From: JAPHTQ01 sp051747405
GTDB taxonomy: Bacteria; Pseudomonadota; Gammaproteobacteria; Thiohalomonadales; Thiohalomonadaceae
Length of the DNA stretch: 9,005 nt
Direction of reading: 5' to 3'
Assembly: GCA_051747405.1 (NCBI GenBank)
Contig: JBNJGC010000108.1
Location: 1-9,005 of the forward strand
This document shows, piece after piece, positions 1-6,720 of this stretch (position 1 is its first letter; the number at the start of each line of letters is the position of its first letter). A program made the position numbers and the translations under genes. The notes below the pieces were generated by a model, which saw nothing but the letters and a program-made list of their open reading frames with translations, made no database searches and was not told where the DNA came from.

Positions 1-891
1 GATCTCCCAGCACGCCTCGAAGCCGCGGAAGTGATCCACCCGGAAGAGGTCGAACAGTTCCAGATGTTGCGCCACCCGCCGGTGCCACCAGCGAAAGCCA
101 TCCCCCTCCATCCACTCCCAGTCGTAGTGGGGGTTGCCCCAGCGCTGACCGGTCTCGGAGAAGTAGTCGGGCGGCACCCCGGCCACCACCGTAGGGTTGC
201 CCGCCTCGTCGAGCAGGAAAGCATCGCGGTTGGCCCAGACGTCGGCGCTGTCGTAGGCGACGAAGATGGGCATATCGCCGAGGATGCGGATCCCCTTGTT
301 GTTGGCGTAGCGCTTGACCCGCTGCCACTGACTGTAGAAGAGGAACTGCTCAAAGCGGCACAGCTCCAGGGCCTGGTCTTGCTCCCGCCGCACCTCCTCC
401 AGCGCCTCGGCGTGGCGGTCGCGCAGCGCCACCGGCCACTCGTTCCAGCCGCGCCTGTCGAAGCGCGCCTTGAGGATACGAAACAGGACGTAGTCCTCCA
501 GCCAGTCCGCCTGCTCGCGGCAGAAGCGCTGGTAGGCCTCGGCAGTGTCATCGTCGCGGTGGGCGCGCCAGGCTAACTGCAGTAGCTCCTCCCGGCTGAC
601 CTCGGCCCCCTTGTCATGGAGTGAGTCGGGCAGCATCTCGAACAGCCACTGACGCCCGATGAGCGCGGGGTTACCGGCAAAGGCGGAGAGAGACTGGTAG
701 GGCGAGAGATCCTCATGGACCGGGCCCAGCGGCAGTACCTGCCAGATACGCTGTCCGGCGGCGGCGAGAAAGTCGACGAAGCGTAGCGCCTCATCCCCCA
801 GCTCTCCGAACGGCCCCTCCCCCGGCAACGAGGTGGGGTGGAGCAGAACACCGGCCTCACGCCGACTGGCCACGGCGTTGGGCTCAGCCAT
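1..891 (-). CDS. malQ: 4-alpha-glucanotransferase (amylomaltase), N-terminal 297 residues, truncated by window edge
   Basis: This enzyme transfers 4-alpha-glucan segments between maltodextrins (GH77) in the cytoplasm. The reading frame starts at ATG 891-889 and is still open at base 1, so the C-terminus lies outside the window. Visible GH77 features are AGVLLHPTSLPG (residues 13-24), WQVLPLGP (50-57), SPYQS with SAFAGNP (63-75), GDMPIFV (205-211), VAGVPPDYFS (236-245), GQRWGNP (248-254) and FRVDHFRGF (283-291). D286 in the last motif matches the family's catalytic nucleophile, and R284 is its usual partner. The acid/base Glu would be in the missing part. The N-terminus begins almost directly at the barrel, as in the shorter amylomaltase / plant D-enzyme type (about 500 residues), not the E. 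coli type with its N-terminal extension. An AAGGAG ribosome site (904-899, 7-nt spacer) lies inside the end of the GH57 gene, and the start overlaps that gene's stop by 8 nt, so translational coupling is likely. It is the third gene of the glgC operon. Confidence 0.95.
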   Translation of the reverse strand, partial: MAEPNAVASRREAGVLLHPTSLPGEGPFGELGDEALRFVDFLAAAGQRIWQVLPLGPVHEDLSPYQSLSAFAGNPALIGRQWLFEMLPDSLHDKGAEVSREELLQLAWRAHRDDDTAEAYQRFCREQADWLEDYVLFRILKARFDRRGWNEWPVALRDRHAEALEEVRREQDQALELCRFEQFLFYSQWQRVKRYANNKGIRILGDMPIFVAYDSADVWANRDAFLLDEAGNPTVVAGVPPDYFSETGQRWGNPHYDWEWMEGDGFRWWHRRVAQHLELFDLFRVDHFRGFEACWEI

Positions 892-2590
892 GCGAGTGCT
901 CCTTGCCGCGGCGCATCACGCCGCCCGCCTCGGCCTCGCCACCGCCGCTGGAGATCACCGTTTCCAGCGCCACAGGGGGCGTCTCGCCCAGCTGCCGGTA
1001 GAGAGCCTGCAGCTGATGTCGATAGAGCCAGTCGAAATCGCGCACCGAGTCGGAGGGGTTGTAGTCGCCGAACCACCAGAACCAGTCGGACCCCTCGCAA
1101 ATGGCCAGCTGGCGCTCCGCCAGCTGCTGCTCTTCGGCACTGAGACGCCCCGTGGCAACGACGCGGTCGAAGGCTTCTTTGGCCTCGGTAAGAAGCTCCC
1201 AGGCACGATTTTTCTCCGCATCGCCGATCCAGGTGGAGAAGGTGCCGTAGACCCAACTTCCGGCCACCAGGTGGCTCAGCGACTGGGCCTCCAGCCCCTG
1301 CTCTACCGCCGCGTTGAAGGTGGTCAACTCGATCTGCGGATGGTCGACCAGCCGTTGATAGAGGGTGGTAAGGAAGGGGTAACCGTTCTGCGGGTAGTAC
1401 TCCCAGGCATTCTCTCCATCCATGATGATGGGGACGATACGGCCCGGCTCATCGGCACAGGCGCTGGCGATATTTTCCAGGTGGTGGATGAAGTTGTTGA
1501 GCGCATCCTCGCTGTGCCAGTCGGCGTAGGTGAAACCGATCAGGTCCGACAGGCCATCGTCACGGAAAAAGCAGGTCAGCGGCGAGCTATCCAGGCGGTA
1601 GGGGCGGTGGATACAGCCATCGGTATCCACCCCGGAGCGGTGCAGGCTGTTGCGCAGTACCGACTCGCCGCTGGCGGCCCAGCGAAAACCGTGCTCGGCC
1701 AGAATAGTCAGGGTCTGCTCGCTCACCGCCCCCTCTGAGGGCCAGCAGCCGGTGGGGCGGAAGCCGAAGTAGCGCTCGAAGACACGAATCCCCTCCTCGA
1801 TATGCCAGCGGGCGCGGGCCTCACCGCCGGGGTAGGCGCCGGTGACGGGCAGCGGCGCCTCCGGCATCGCCTCGTGGGTCGTCTGCATATCCAGCAGCAG
1901 CGGCACGATGGGATGCCCGTAGGGGGTGACCGACAGCTCGATGCGGCCATCGGCGGCGAGTGTCCGGTAGCGCTCGAGCACACCGTCGATCTGCTCACCC
2001 AGCACGGTCAGCAGCATCTCCCGCTCGGTCAGGGTGAAGTGGCGCTGTTTGCTCATCAGCGCCTGAACGCGCTCATCATACAAGCGCACCGTCTCCCCCA
2101 ACCAGGCCAGATGGTACCAAACCACGATATCGGCCAGATACTGTTCGCTCAGATAGGCAACCGCCCCCTCCTGCTTGCGCACCATGGCAGCCAGGGCAGC
2201 CAGGTGGCGGAAGGCGGGAAAGCGGTGGACCATCTGTTTTTCATTGGCGCGCAGGCAGTGGCCAATCAGCTCCAGCCGCTGTGCCGATGTCTGCGGCATC
2301 TGCGGGGCAACCAGCGCAGCGAGCAGGGGGTCGCGCAGCGGGGTACCCTGTTGGCGATAGTCTGCGATCTGGGTGGCGTAGTCACTCACCTGCTCCATGA
2401 GGGTGGGGGTGAAGTTGACCACCGCCCGCGCCTGTGGATTCTCCTCCAGCAGAGCGACCATATCCACATAGTCCTTTACCGCATGCAGGTAGGTCCAGGG
2501 AAGGCGATAGTCGTCGCTGATCGCGTCACGGTAATAGGGCTGGTGCATATGCCAGCACAGTACGACCTTCAGCGGCTGCTCAGCGGACAT
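884..2590 (-). CDS. Glycoside hydrolase family 57 protein, alpha-amylase / amylopullulanase-type (COG1449-like)
   Basis: This is a 568-residue predicted alpha-glucan-active enzyme with no signal peptide, so probably cytoplasmic. GH57 conserved regions are readable in order: WHMHQPYY (residues 13-20), GHPIVPLL (225-232), GCWPSEGAVSEQ (281-292) and IMDGENAWEYY (389-399). By family precedent E286 would be the nucleophile and D391 the general acid/base. The regions resemble the amylopullulanase/alpha-amylase branch more than GH57 branching enzymes, whose N-terminus usually reads like HAHLPYV. Exact specificity (amylase, debranching or glucanotransferase) cannot be settled from sequence. The start ATG (2590-2588) overlaps the glgC stop by 11 nt and has AGGA (2602-2599) with an 8-nt spacer. 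The stop overlaps the malQ start by 8 nt. The C-terminal tail, from about residue 548, is Gly/Glu-rich and ends in a His-containing stretch; it looks disordered. The operon context suggests a role in glycogen or maltodextrin remodelling. Confidence 0.9.
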   Translation of the reverse strand: MSAEQPLKVVLCWHMHQPYYRDAISDDYRLPWTYLHAVKDYVDMVALLEENPQARAVVNFTPTLMEQVSDYATQIADYRQQGTPLRDPLLAALVAPQMPQTSAQRLELIGHCLRANEKQMVHRFPAFRHLAALAAMVRKQEGAVAYLSEQYLADIVVWYHLAWLGETVRLYDERVQALMSKQRHFTLTEREMLLTVLGEQIDGVLERYRTLAADGRIELSVTPYGHPIVPLLLDMQTTHEAMPEAPLPVTGAYPGGEARARWHIEEGIRVFERYFGFRPTGCWPSEGAVSEQTLTILAEHGFRWAASGESVLRNSLHRSGVDTDGCIHRPYRLDSSPLTCFFRDDGLSDLIGFTYADWHSEDALNNFIHHLENIASACADEPGRIVPIIMDGENAWEYYPQNGYPFLTTLYQRLVDHPQIELTTFNAAVEQGLEAQSLSHLVAGSWVYGTFSTWIGDAEKNRAWELLTEAKEAFDRVVATGRLSAEEQQLAERQLAICEGSDWFWWFGDYNPSDSVRDFDWLYRHQLQALYRQLGETPPVALETVISSGGGEAEAGGVMRRGKEHSHG

Positions 2591-3848
2591 GGTGAGTATC
2601 CTGTCCCAACATCTCCGGGGTCACCAGCACCACCCCCTTCTCGGTCACATGATAGCGCTCGGCATCTTTGGTCAGGTCCTGGCCGATCATCGTGCCGTCC
2701 TCAATGCGGCAGCCCTTGTCGATGATCGCCTTGTCGATTTTGCAGCCCTTGCCAATGGTGACATTGGGCAGGATCACCGAGTCGCGCACCTCGCTGTAGG
2801 AGCTCACCTCCACGTTGGAGAAGAGCAGTGAGTGGCGCACCTGCGCCCCGGAGATGATGCAGCCGCCGGAGACCATGGAGTCGACCGCCATGCCGCGCCG
2901 ATCATCATCGTCGAAGACGAATTTGGCCGGCGGCAACTGCTCCTGGTAGGTCCAGATGGGCCAGTCGTGGTTATAGAGATTCAGTTCGGGGGTGACGCCG
3001 ATAAGCTCCATATTGGCCGCCCAGTAGGCGTCTACGGTGCCCACATCACGCCAGTAGGCCTTCTCCTCGGTCTCCGGGGCGCGGAAGGGGTAGGCAAAGA
3101 CCCGACTTTCGCGGATCGCAGAGGGGATGATGTCTTTACCGAAATCCCGCGCCGAGTTGGCATCTCCGGCATCCTCCACCAACATATCGAACAGATATTC
3201 GCGATTGAAGATATAGATACCCATGGAGGCGAGGCTCATCTCGGGACGACCGGGCATGGGGGTGGGATCCTGCGGCTTCTCCTGAAAGTCGGTGACCGTC
3301 CAGTCCTCACCCACCTGCATCACACCGAACGAACGGGCCTCCTCCAGCGGCACCTCGAAACAGCCGATGGTCAGATCAGCGCTGTTCTCCACATGGGCGG
3401 CGAGCATCGGGCCGTAGTCCATCTGGTAGATGTGGTCGCCGGCGAGGATCAAGACATACTCGGGACTGTGCAGCTGAATGATATCGAGGTTCTGATAGAG
3501 GGCATCAGCGGTGCCGGCGTACCAGTGCTCGCCAATACGCTGCTGCGCCGGCAGCAGCTCGATAAACTCTCCCAATTCGCCCCGCAGGAAGCTCCACCCC
3601 AGTTGGGTGTGGCGGATAAGCGAGTGGGCCTTGTACTGGGTGAGGATGCCGATCCGGCGAATCCCTGAGTTGATACAGTTGGAGAGCGGAAAATCGACGA
3701 TGCGGAATTTTCCGCCGAACGGTACGGCGGGCTTGGAGCGCCAGCGGGTCAAGCCCTTGAGCCGGGTGCCGGCTCCGCCGGCCAGTATGAGCGCAAGCGT
3801 CTCCCTTGTCAGACGGCTGACAAAACGCGGTGTATCCAGACTTGCCAT
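2580..3848 (-). CDS. glgC: Glucose-1-phosphate adenylyltransferase (ADP-glucose pyrophosphorylase)
   Basis: GlgC makes ADP-glucose and PPi from glucose-1-phosphate and ATP, the committed step of bacterial glycogen synthesis. The 422-residue protein is close to E. coli GlgC (431) and aligns along its length. The nucleotide-binding loop is LAGGAGTRL (22-30). K39 in RSKPAVPFGG corresponds to the lysine implicated in fructose-1,6-bisphosphate activation in E. coli. D138 in LAGDHIY matches the catalytic Asp, and K191 in FQEKP matches the glucose-1-phosphate-binding Lys. SGGCIISGA (about 337-345) opens the left-handed beta-helix domain that carries oligomer and effector contacts. The open frame extends upstream to 4109, but that extension lacks homology and would run into the divergent glgB. 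I chose ATG 3848 because GAGGG (3859-3855) sits 6 nt before it and the N-terminus then matches the family. It is the first gene of the glgC-GH57-malQ operon. FBP activation and AMP-type inhibition are expected from the family but not shown here. Confidence 0.97.
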   Translation of the reverse strand: MASLDTPRFVSRLTRETLALILAGGAGTRLKGLTRWRSKPAVPFGGKFRIVDFPLSNCINSGIRRIGILTQYKAHSLIRHTQLGWSFLRGELGEFIELLPAQQRIGEHWYAGTADALYQNLDIIQLHSPEYVLILAGDHIYQMDYGPMLAAHVENSADLTIGCFEVPLEEARSFGVMQVGEDWTVTDFQEKPQDPTPMPGRPEMSLASMGIYIFNREYLFDMLVEDAGDANSARDFGKDIIPSAIRESRVFAYPFRAPETEEKAYWRDVGTVDAYWAANMELIGVTPELNLYNHDWPIWTYQEQLPPAKFVFDDDDRRGMAVDSMVSGGCIISGAQVRHSLLFSNVEVSSYSEVRDSVILPNVTIGKGCKIDKAIIDKGCRIEDGTMIGQDLTKDAERYHVTEKGVVLVTPEMLGQDTHHVR

Positions 3849-3975
3849 GTATATCCCTCGGAGTGTAACGAAAAGTTTTTCTGTCCCGTGATAGGCTAAC
3901 AGCCATCGGCCTATGTTCACACACAACCAATAAGCATAGACTACCCTTATCGCAAAGCAGAAAGATGAAAGTTTT
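3849..3975. promoter_or_regulatory. Divergent glgC / glgB intergenic regulatory region
   Basis: This 127-bp non-coding stretch lies between the two divergent start codons and is more AT-rich than the flanking genes. It must hold promoters for both directions. A weak plus-strand candidate is TTCACA (3916-3921) with TAGACT (3937-3942), but the 15-bp spacer is short. I found no convincing sigma-70 pair for glgC. Nested dyads are present: ATAGGC (3891-3896) with GCCTAT (3909-3914), GGCT-AAC-AGCC (3894-3904) and GCC-ATC-GGC (3902-3910). They could be an operator or a hairpin in the glgC leader. The glgC ribosome site GAGGG is at 3859-3855. The glgB start has only a weak purine stretch (3967-3971) before it. 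Confidence 0.6.
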
Positions 3976-6144
3976 ATGACCTCACCCCTGGACGGCATTG
4001 AGCGCCTGCTCGAGGCGCGACACCACGATCCCTTTGAGCTGCTTGGCCGGCACCCGCTCGGCAGCGACACGGTTATTCGAGCATACCTGCCTGGCGCCGC
4101 TTCCGCCATGGTTGTCTGCGCCGGAGAGCAGCTGCCGATGCAGCGCCACGGCCACAGCGATCTGTTTCAGTGGCAGGGGAGCGAATGTCCCACGTCGACC
4201 GACTACCGCCTCCTCTGGACAGACGGGGCAGGCGTCGAGCACCTCCAGCACGACCCATACCGCTTTCTGCCCATTCTGGACAGCGATGAGTTGCACCGGT
4301 TCCACGCCGGCAGCCACTTCCACGCCCAAAAACTGCTCGGCGCCCACTGCTGCCGCCACCAGGAGGTGGATGGCGTCCGTTTCGCCGTCTGGGCCCCCAA
4401 TGCCGAGCGGGTCAGCGTGGTCGGCGACTTCAACCACTGGGACGGTCGCTGCCACCCTATGCGCAACCGCGGCGAAAGCGGTGTCTGGGAGCTGTTCCTG
4501 CCCGAACTCCCCGTGGGAAGCCTGTACAAATTCGAGCTGCGCGACCGCCACGGCAACATCCACATCAAGACCGACCCCTACGGTCGCCGCTTCGAGCTGC
4601 GCCCCGCCACCGCCGCCGTGGTCGAGGACTCCGACTACCGCTGGCAAGACAGCGCCTGGATCGAGCAGCGCGAAAAGGCCGACTGGCTCCACCGCCCGAT
4701 GTCGATCTACGAGATTCACCTGGGCTCCTGGCAGCGTGGAAAGGATGGTCGGTTTCTCAACTACCGTGAACTGGCCGAGGGCATCATCCCCCACCTCAAG
4801 GGGCTGGGCTTTACCCATATCGAGCTGCTGCCCATCACCGAGCACCCGCTGGACGCCTCCTGGGGCTACCAGACCACCGGCTACTTCGCCCCCACCAGCC
4901 GCTTCGGCTCACCCGACGACCTGCGCTGGTTCATCGACCGGTGCCACCAAAGCGGCATCGGTGTACTGCTTGACTGGGTACCGGCCCACTTTCCGCGCGA
5001 CACCTTCGCTTTGGCCCGCTTCGACGGTACCACGCTCTACGAGCACGAAGACCCGCGCCGCGGCGAGCACCGCGACTGGGGCACCCTGATCTTCAACTAC
5101 GGGCGCAACGAAGTGAAAAACTTCCTCCTCTCCAGCGCCCTCTACTGGCTCGAAGAGTTCCACATCGACGGCCTGCGGGTCGATGCGGTCGCCTCGATGC
5201 TCTATCTGGACTACTCACGCGAAGCGGGGGACTGGCTGCCAAACGAGCACGGCGGCAACGAAAACCTCGAGGCGATCACCTTTCTGCGCGAAATGAACAC
5301 CCTGCTACACCAGGAGCATCCCGGCGCCCTCTCCATGGCCGAAGAGTCCACCTCCTGGCCGATGGTCTCGCGCCCGGTGGACATGGGCGGGCTGGGCTTC
5401 TCCATGAAATGGAATATGGGCTGGATGCACGACACCCTCGACTACATGCACAAAGACCCCCTCTACCGAAAGTACCACCAAAACCTGCTCACTTTCGGCA
5501 TGCTCTACGCCTTTAACGAAAACTTCATCCTCCCCTTCTCCCACGACGAGGTGGTACACCTCAAACGCTCCATGCTCGACAAGATGCCGGGCGACGACTG
5601 GCAGCGCTTTGCCAACCTGCGCCTGCTCTACACCTACATGTACACCATGCCGGGAAAGAAACTGCTGTTCATGGGCTGCGAATTTGCCCAGGGCCGCGAG
5701 TGGAACCACGACAGCGCACTGGAGTGGTACCTCTACGACTACCCCCAGCACCACGGTGTCCACAAACTGTTCGCCGGACTCAACCGACTCTACCGGGAGA
5801 CCCCCGCGCTGCACCGCCACGACTTCGAAGCCGAGGGCTTCGCCTGGCTCGACTGTGACGATGCCGAGCACTCCACCCTGAGCTACCTGCGCCGCGGCGG
5901 AGAGCGAGCGACTATCGTCGCCCTCAACTTCACCCCGCAACCCCGCCAAGGGTATCGGCTGGGCGTCCCGGCAGAGGGGCGCTACCACCTACTGTTCAAC
6001 TCCGACAGCGGCGACTTTGGCGGCAGCAATACGGAGCAGAGCCCCCACTTCGACAGCGAACCCACCCCCTGGATGGGCCAACCCCACTCCGTGGTGGTCA
6101 CCCTGCCGCCGCTGGCCGGGCTGGTGATCGAACGGCGGGAGTGA
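3976..6144 (+). CDS. glgB: 1,4-alpha-glucan branching enzyme (GH13)
   Basis: GlgB cuts alpha-1,4 chains and re-attaches them through alpha-1,6 links, making branch points in glycogen. The 722-residue product aligns with E. coli GlgB (728) along its length. An N-terminal domain with DPFELLGRHP (about 18-27) and DPYRF is followed by a CBM48 domain (about 125-215) with FAVWAPNAERVSVVGDFNHW. The barrel then begins at SIYEIHLGSW. Catalytic regions are DWVPAHFP, GLRVDAVASM with nucleophile D403, MAEES with acid/base E456, and FSHDEVVH with D524. Each is offset by exactly two from E. coli D405, E458 and D526, so the core has no internal gap there. GREWNHD and a C-terminal beta domain complete it. 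The start ATG 3976 is preceded by a weak purine-rich site (GAAAG, 3967-3971). The gene is transcribed divergently from glgC. I see no strong intrinsic terminator after the stop; a new promoter-like region begins 16 bp downstream. Confidence 0.97.
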   Translation: MTSPLDGIERLLEARHHDPFELLGRHPLGSDTVIRAYLPGAASAMVVCAGEQLPMQRHGHSDLFQWQGSECPTSTDYRLLWTDGAGVEHLQHDPYRFLPILDSDELHRFHAGSHFHAQKLLGAHCCRHQEVDGVRFAVWAPNAERVSVVGDFNHWDGRCHPMRNRGESGVWELFLPELPVGSLYKFELRDRHGNIHIKTDPYGRRFELRPATAAVVEDSDYRWQDSAWIEQREKADWLHRPMSIYEIHLGSWQRGKDGRFLNYRELAEGIIPHLKGLGFTHIELLPITEHPLDASWGYQTTGYFAPTSRFGSPDDLRWFIDRCHQSGIGVLLDWVPAHFPRDTFALARFDGTTLYEHEDPRRGEHRDWGTLIFNYGRNEVKNFLLSSALYWLEEFHIDGLRVDAVASMLYLDYSREAGDWLPNEHGGNENLEAITFLREMNTLLHQEHPGALSMAEESTSWPMVSRPVDMGGLGFSMKWNMGWMHDTLDYMHKDPLYRKYHQNLLTFGMLYAFNENFILPFSHDEVVHLKRSMLDKMPGDDWQRFANLRLLYTYMYTMPGKKLLFMGCEFAQGREWNHDSALEWYLYDYPQHHGVHKLFAGLNRLYRETPALHRHDFEAEGFAWLDCDDAEHSTLSYLRRGGERATIVALNFTPQPRQGYRLGVPAEGRYHLLFNSDSGDFGGSNTEQSPHFDSEPTPWMGQPHSVVVTLPPLAGLVIERRE

Positions 6145-6159
6145 CAAAGCCCCGGTTTA

Positions 6160-6173
6160 TTGACTAAGGTCAA
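6160..6173. promoter_or_regulatory. FNR/CRP-family-like palindromic site TTGAC-N4-GTCAA
   Basis: The sequence shows a perfect inverted repeat, TTGAC-TAAG-GTCAA, starting 16 bp after the glgB stop. The classical FNR box is TTGAT-N4-ATCAA. Sites with TTGAC or GTCAA half-sites occur for FNR/ANR-type regulators. Its centre (6166.5) is 30.5 bp before the first base of the downstream extended -10, which places it near -42. That is within about 1 bp of the class II activator position (-41.5). The regulator's identity is inference. Confidence 0.5.
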
Positions 6174-6193
6174 GTCGCTTGAGCCTCGAGACG

Positions 6194-6202
6194 TGCTATA
6201 AG
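6194..6202 (+). promoter_or_regulatory. Extended -10 promoter element for the ubiquitin-like gene
   Basis: TGC-TATAAG fits the TGn extended -10 pattern, with hexamer TATAAG at 6197-6202. No good -35 hexamer lies 16-18 bp upstream; the palindrome at 6160-6173 occupies the place where an activator would substitute for it. Predicted transcription starts near 6209, leaving a leader of about 26 nt before the GTG at 6235. Called from pattern only. Confidence 0.5.
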
Positions 6203-6234
6203 CTCTCCGCCGAACAGAATGAGAGCCAAAGGCC

Positions 6235-6573
6235 GTGTCCGCTAGCGAAGCACAAAGTCAATCCAGCCCGATCCATGTCACCATCGCCTGCCAGATCGAT
6301 CCGGGGCAGCACCTGTTTGAGGTGTCGCCGCAGCTGACCGTGGGTGCGTTCCTGAAACGCGTCCTGAACGAACTTGCCGCAAAAGAGGGCGGAGAACGGG
6401 TCAAAACGCTGCTCGAGTGTTACGAGCCGGCGCTGGAGTTGCAGGAGGCGGGTGCAGGCCGTGCCCTGAACAGCGGCCTGACGCTGGATCAGGCGGGTGT
6501 GAACGACGGCGCCCTCTGCCGCATCGCCGGCACCCCGCGCAAAGAGCGGATCATGTTCTGCCGTCACAGCTGA
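6235..6573 (+). CDS. Small ubiquitin-like (beta-grasp) fold protein, function unknown
   Basis: I do not recognise a named family for this 112-residue protein. The pattern fits a beta-grasp/ubiquitin-like fold: strand HVTIACQI (about 14-21), strand HLFEVSP (26-32), helix TVGAFLKRVLNEL (35-47), a probable second helix ERVKTLLECY (54-63), strand ALELQEAG (66-73), and the typical ending LTLDQAGVNDGALCRI (82-97), where ubiquitin-like proteins such as YukD/EsaB have an L-x-x-x-G-[IV]-x-[ND]-G motif before the last strand. It has no C-terminal Gly-Gly, no signal peptide and no membrane segment. Cysteines are at 19, 62, 95 and 109. An in-frame TGA at 6220 leaves GTG 6235 as the first possible start; upstream are GAGAG (6221-6225) and AAAGG (6228-6232), neither ideal. 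An overlapping 8-codon frame, ATG 6219 to TAG 6245, spans the start. It follows glgB but seems to have its own promoter. The gene is likely real; the fold is probable and the role unknown. Confidence 0.72.
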   Translation: MSASEAQSQSSPIHVTIACQIDPGQHLFEVSPQLTVGAFLKRVLNELAAKEGGERVKTLLECYEPALELQEAGAGRALNSGLTLDQAGVNDGALCRIAGTPRKERIMFCRHS

Positions 6574-6651
6574 GCCCGTAAAGCAGATGAAGACCCCGAC
6601 CATTTCTGGCGTGCGGGACTCTCTGTGGGTATGGAACACCCCGTTTAGGAA

Positions 6652-6680
6652 TGGATTCCGGGTCACGCCCGGAATGACGG
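6652..6680. repeat. REP-like short palindromic element
   Basis: ATTCCGGG (6655-6662) and CCCGGAAT (6668-6675) form a perfect 8-bp stem with a 5-nt loop, flanked by TGG and GACGG. The layout, a TGGATTCC arm and a GGAATGACGG arm, matches a dispersed palindrome very common in proteobacterial genomes, whose read-through translation gives VIP-x-x-x-G-type peptides. Here the minus-strand translation reads VIPGVTRNPF. It could also help end transcription of either convergent gene, but no T-run follows. Confidence 0.7.
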
Positions 6681-6720
6681 TTTGTTGTGGGAATGGGGCG
6701 GCCATGGGTGCCTAAGAAGA

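Noticed and set aside
31..576. 181-residue plus-strand open frame at the left edge
   Set aside because: It is antisense to malQ, whose motifs are clearly readable on the minus strand.
1802..3668. Long plus-strand open frames (1802-2725, 2832-3668) opposite the GH57 gene and glgC
   Set aside because: They are antisense shadows of well-supported genes with no recognisable domains.
3916..3942. Sigma-70 promoter TTCACA / TAGACT for glgB
   Set aside because: The spacer is only 15 bp and the -10 match is poor; mentioned as a weak candidate in the regulatory region but not called separately.
3849..4109. N-terminal extension of glgC to ATG 4109
   Set aside because: It would overlap the divergent glgB coding start, has no homology to GlgC, and ATG 3848 has a good Shine-Dalgarno site and a family-like N-terminus.
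6145..6159. Intrinsic terminator directly after glgB
   Set aside because: There is a CCCCGG-TTTA stretch but no complementary arm forming a stem.
6196..6705. 169-residue minus-strand open frame across the ubiquitin-like gene and the gap
   Set aside because: Its N-terminal part (VIPGVTRNPF) is translation of the REP-like palindrome and the rest is antisense to the better-supported plus-strand gene; it lacks family resemblance.
6589..6717. 42-codon plus-strand frame starting at ATG 6589
   Set aside because: It reads through the palindrome (GFRVTPGMT), a common artefact of such repeats, and shows no conserved features or good ribosome site.
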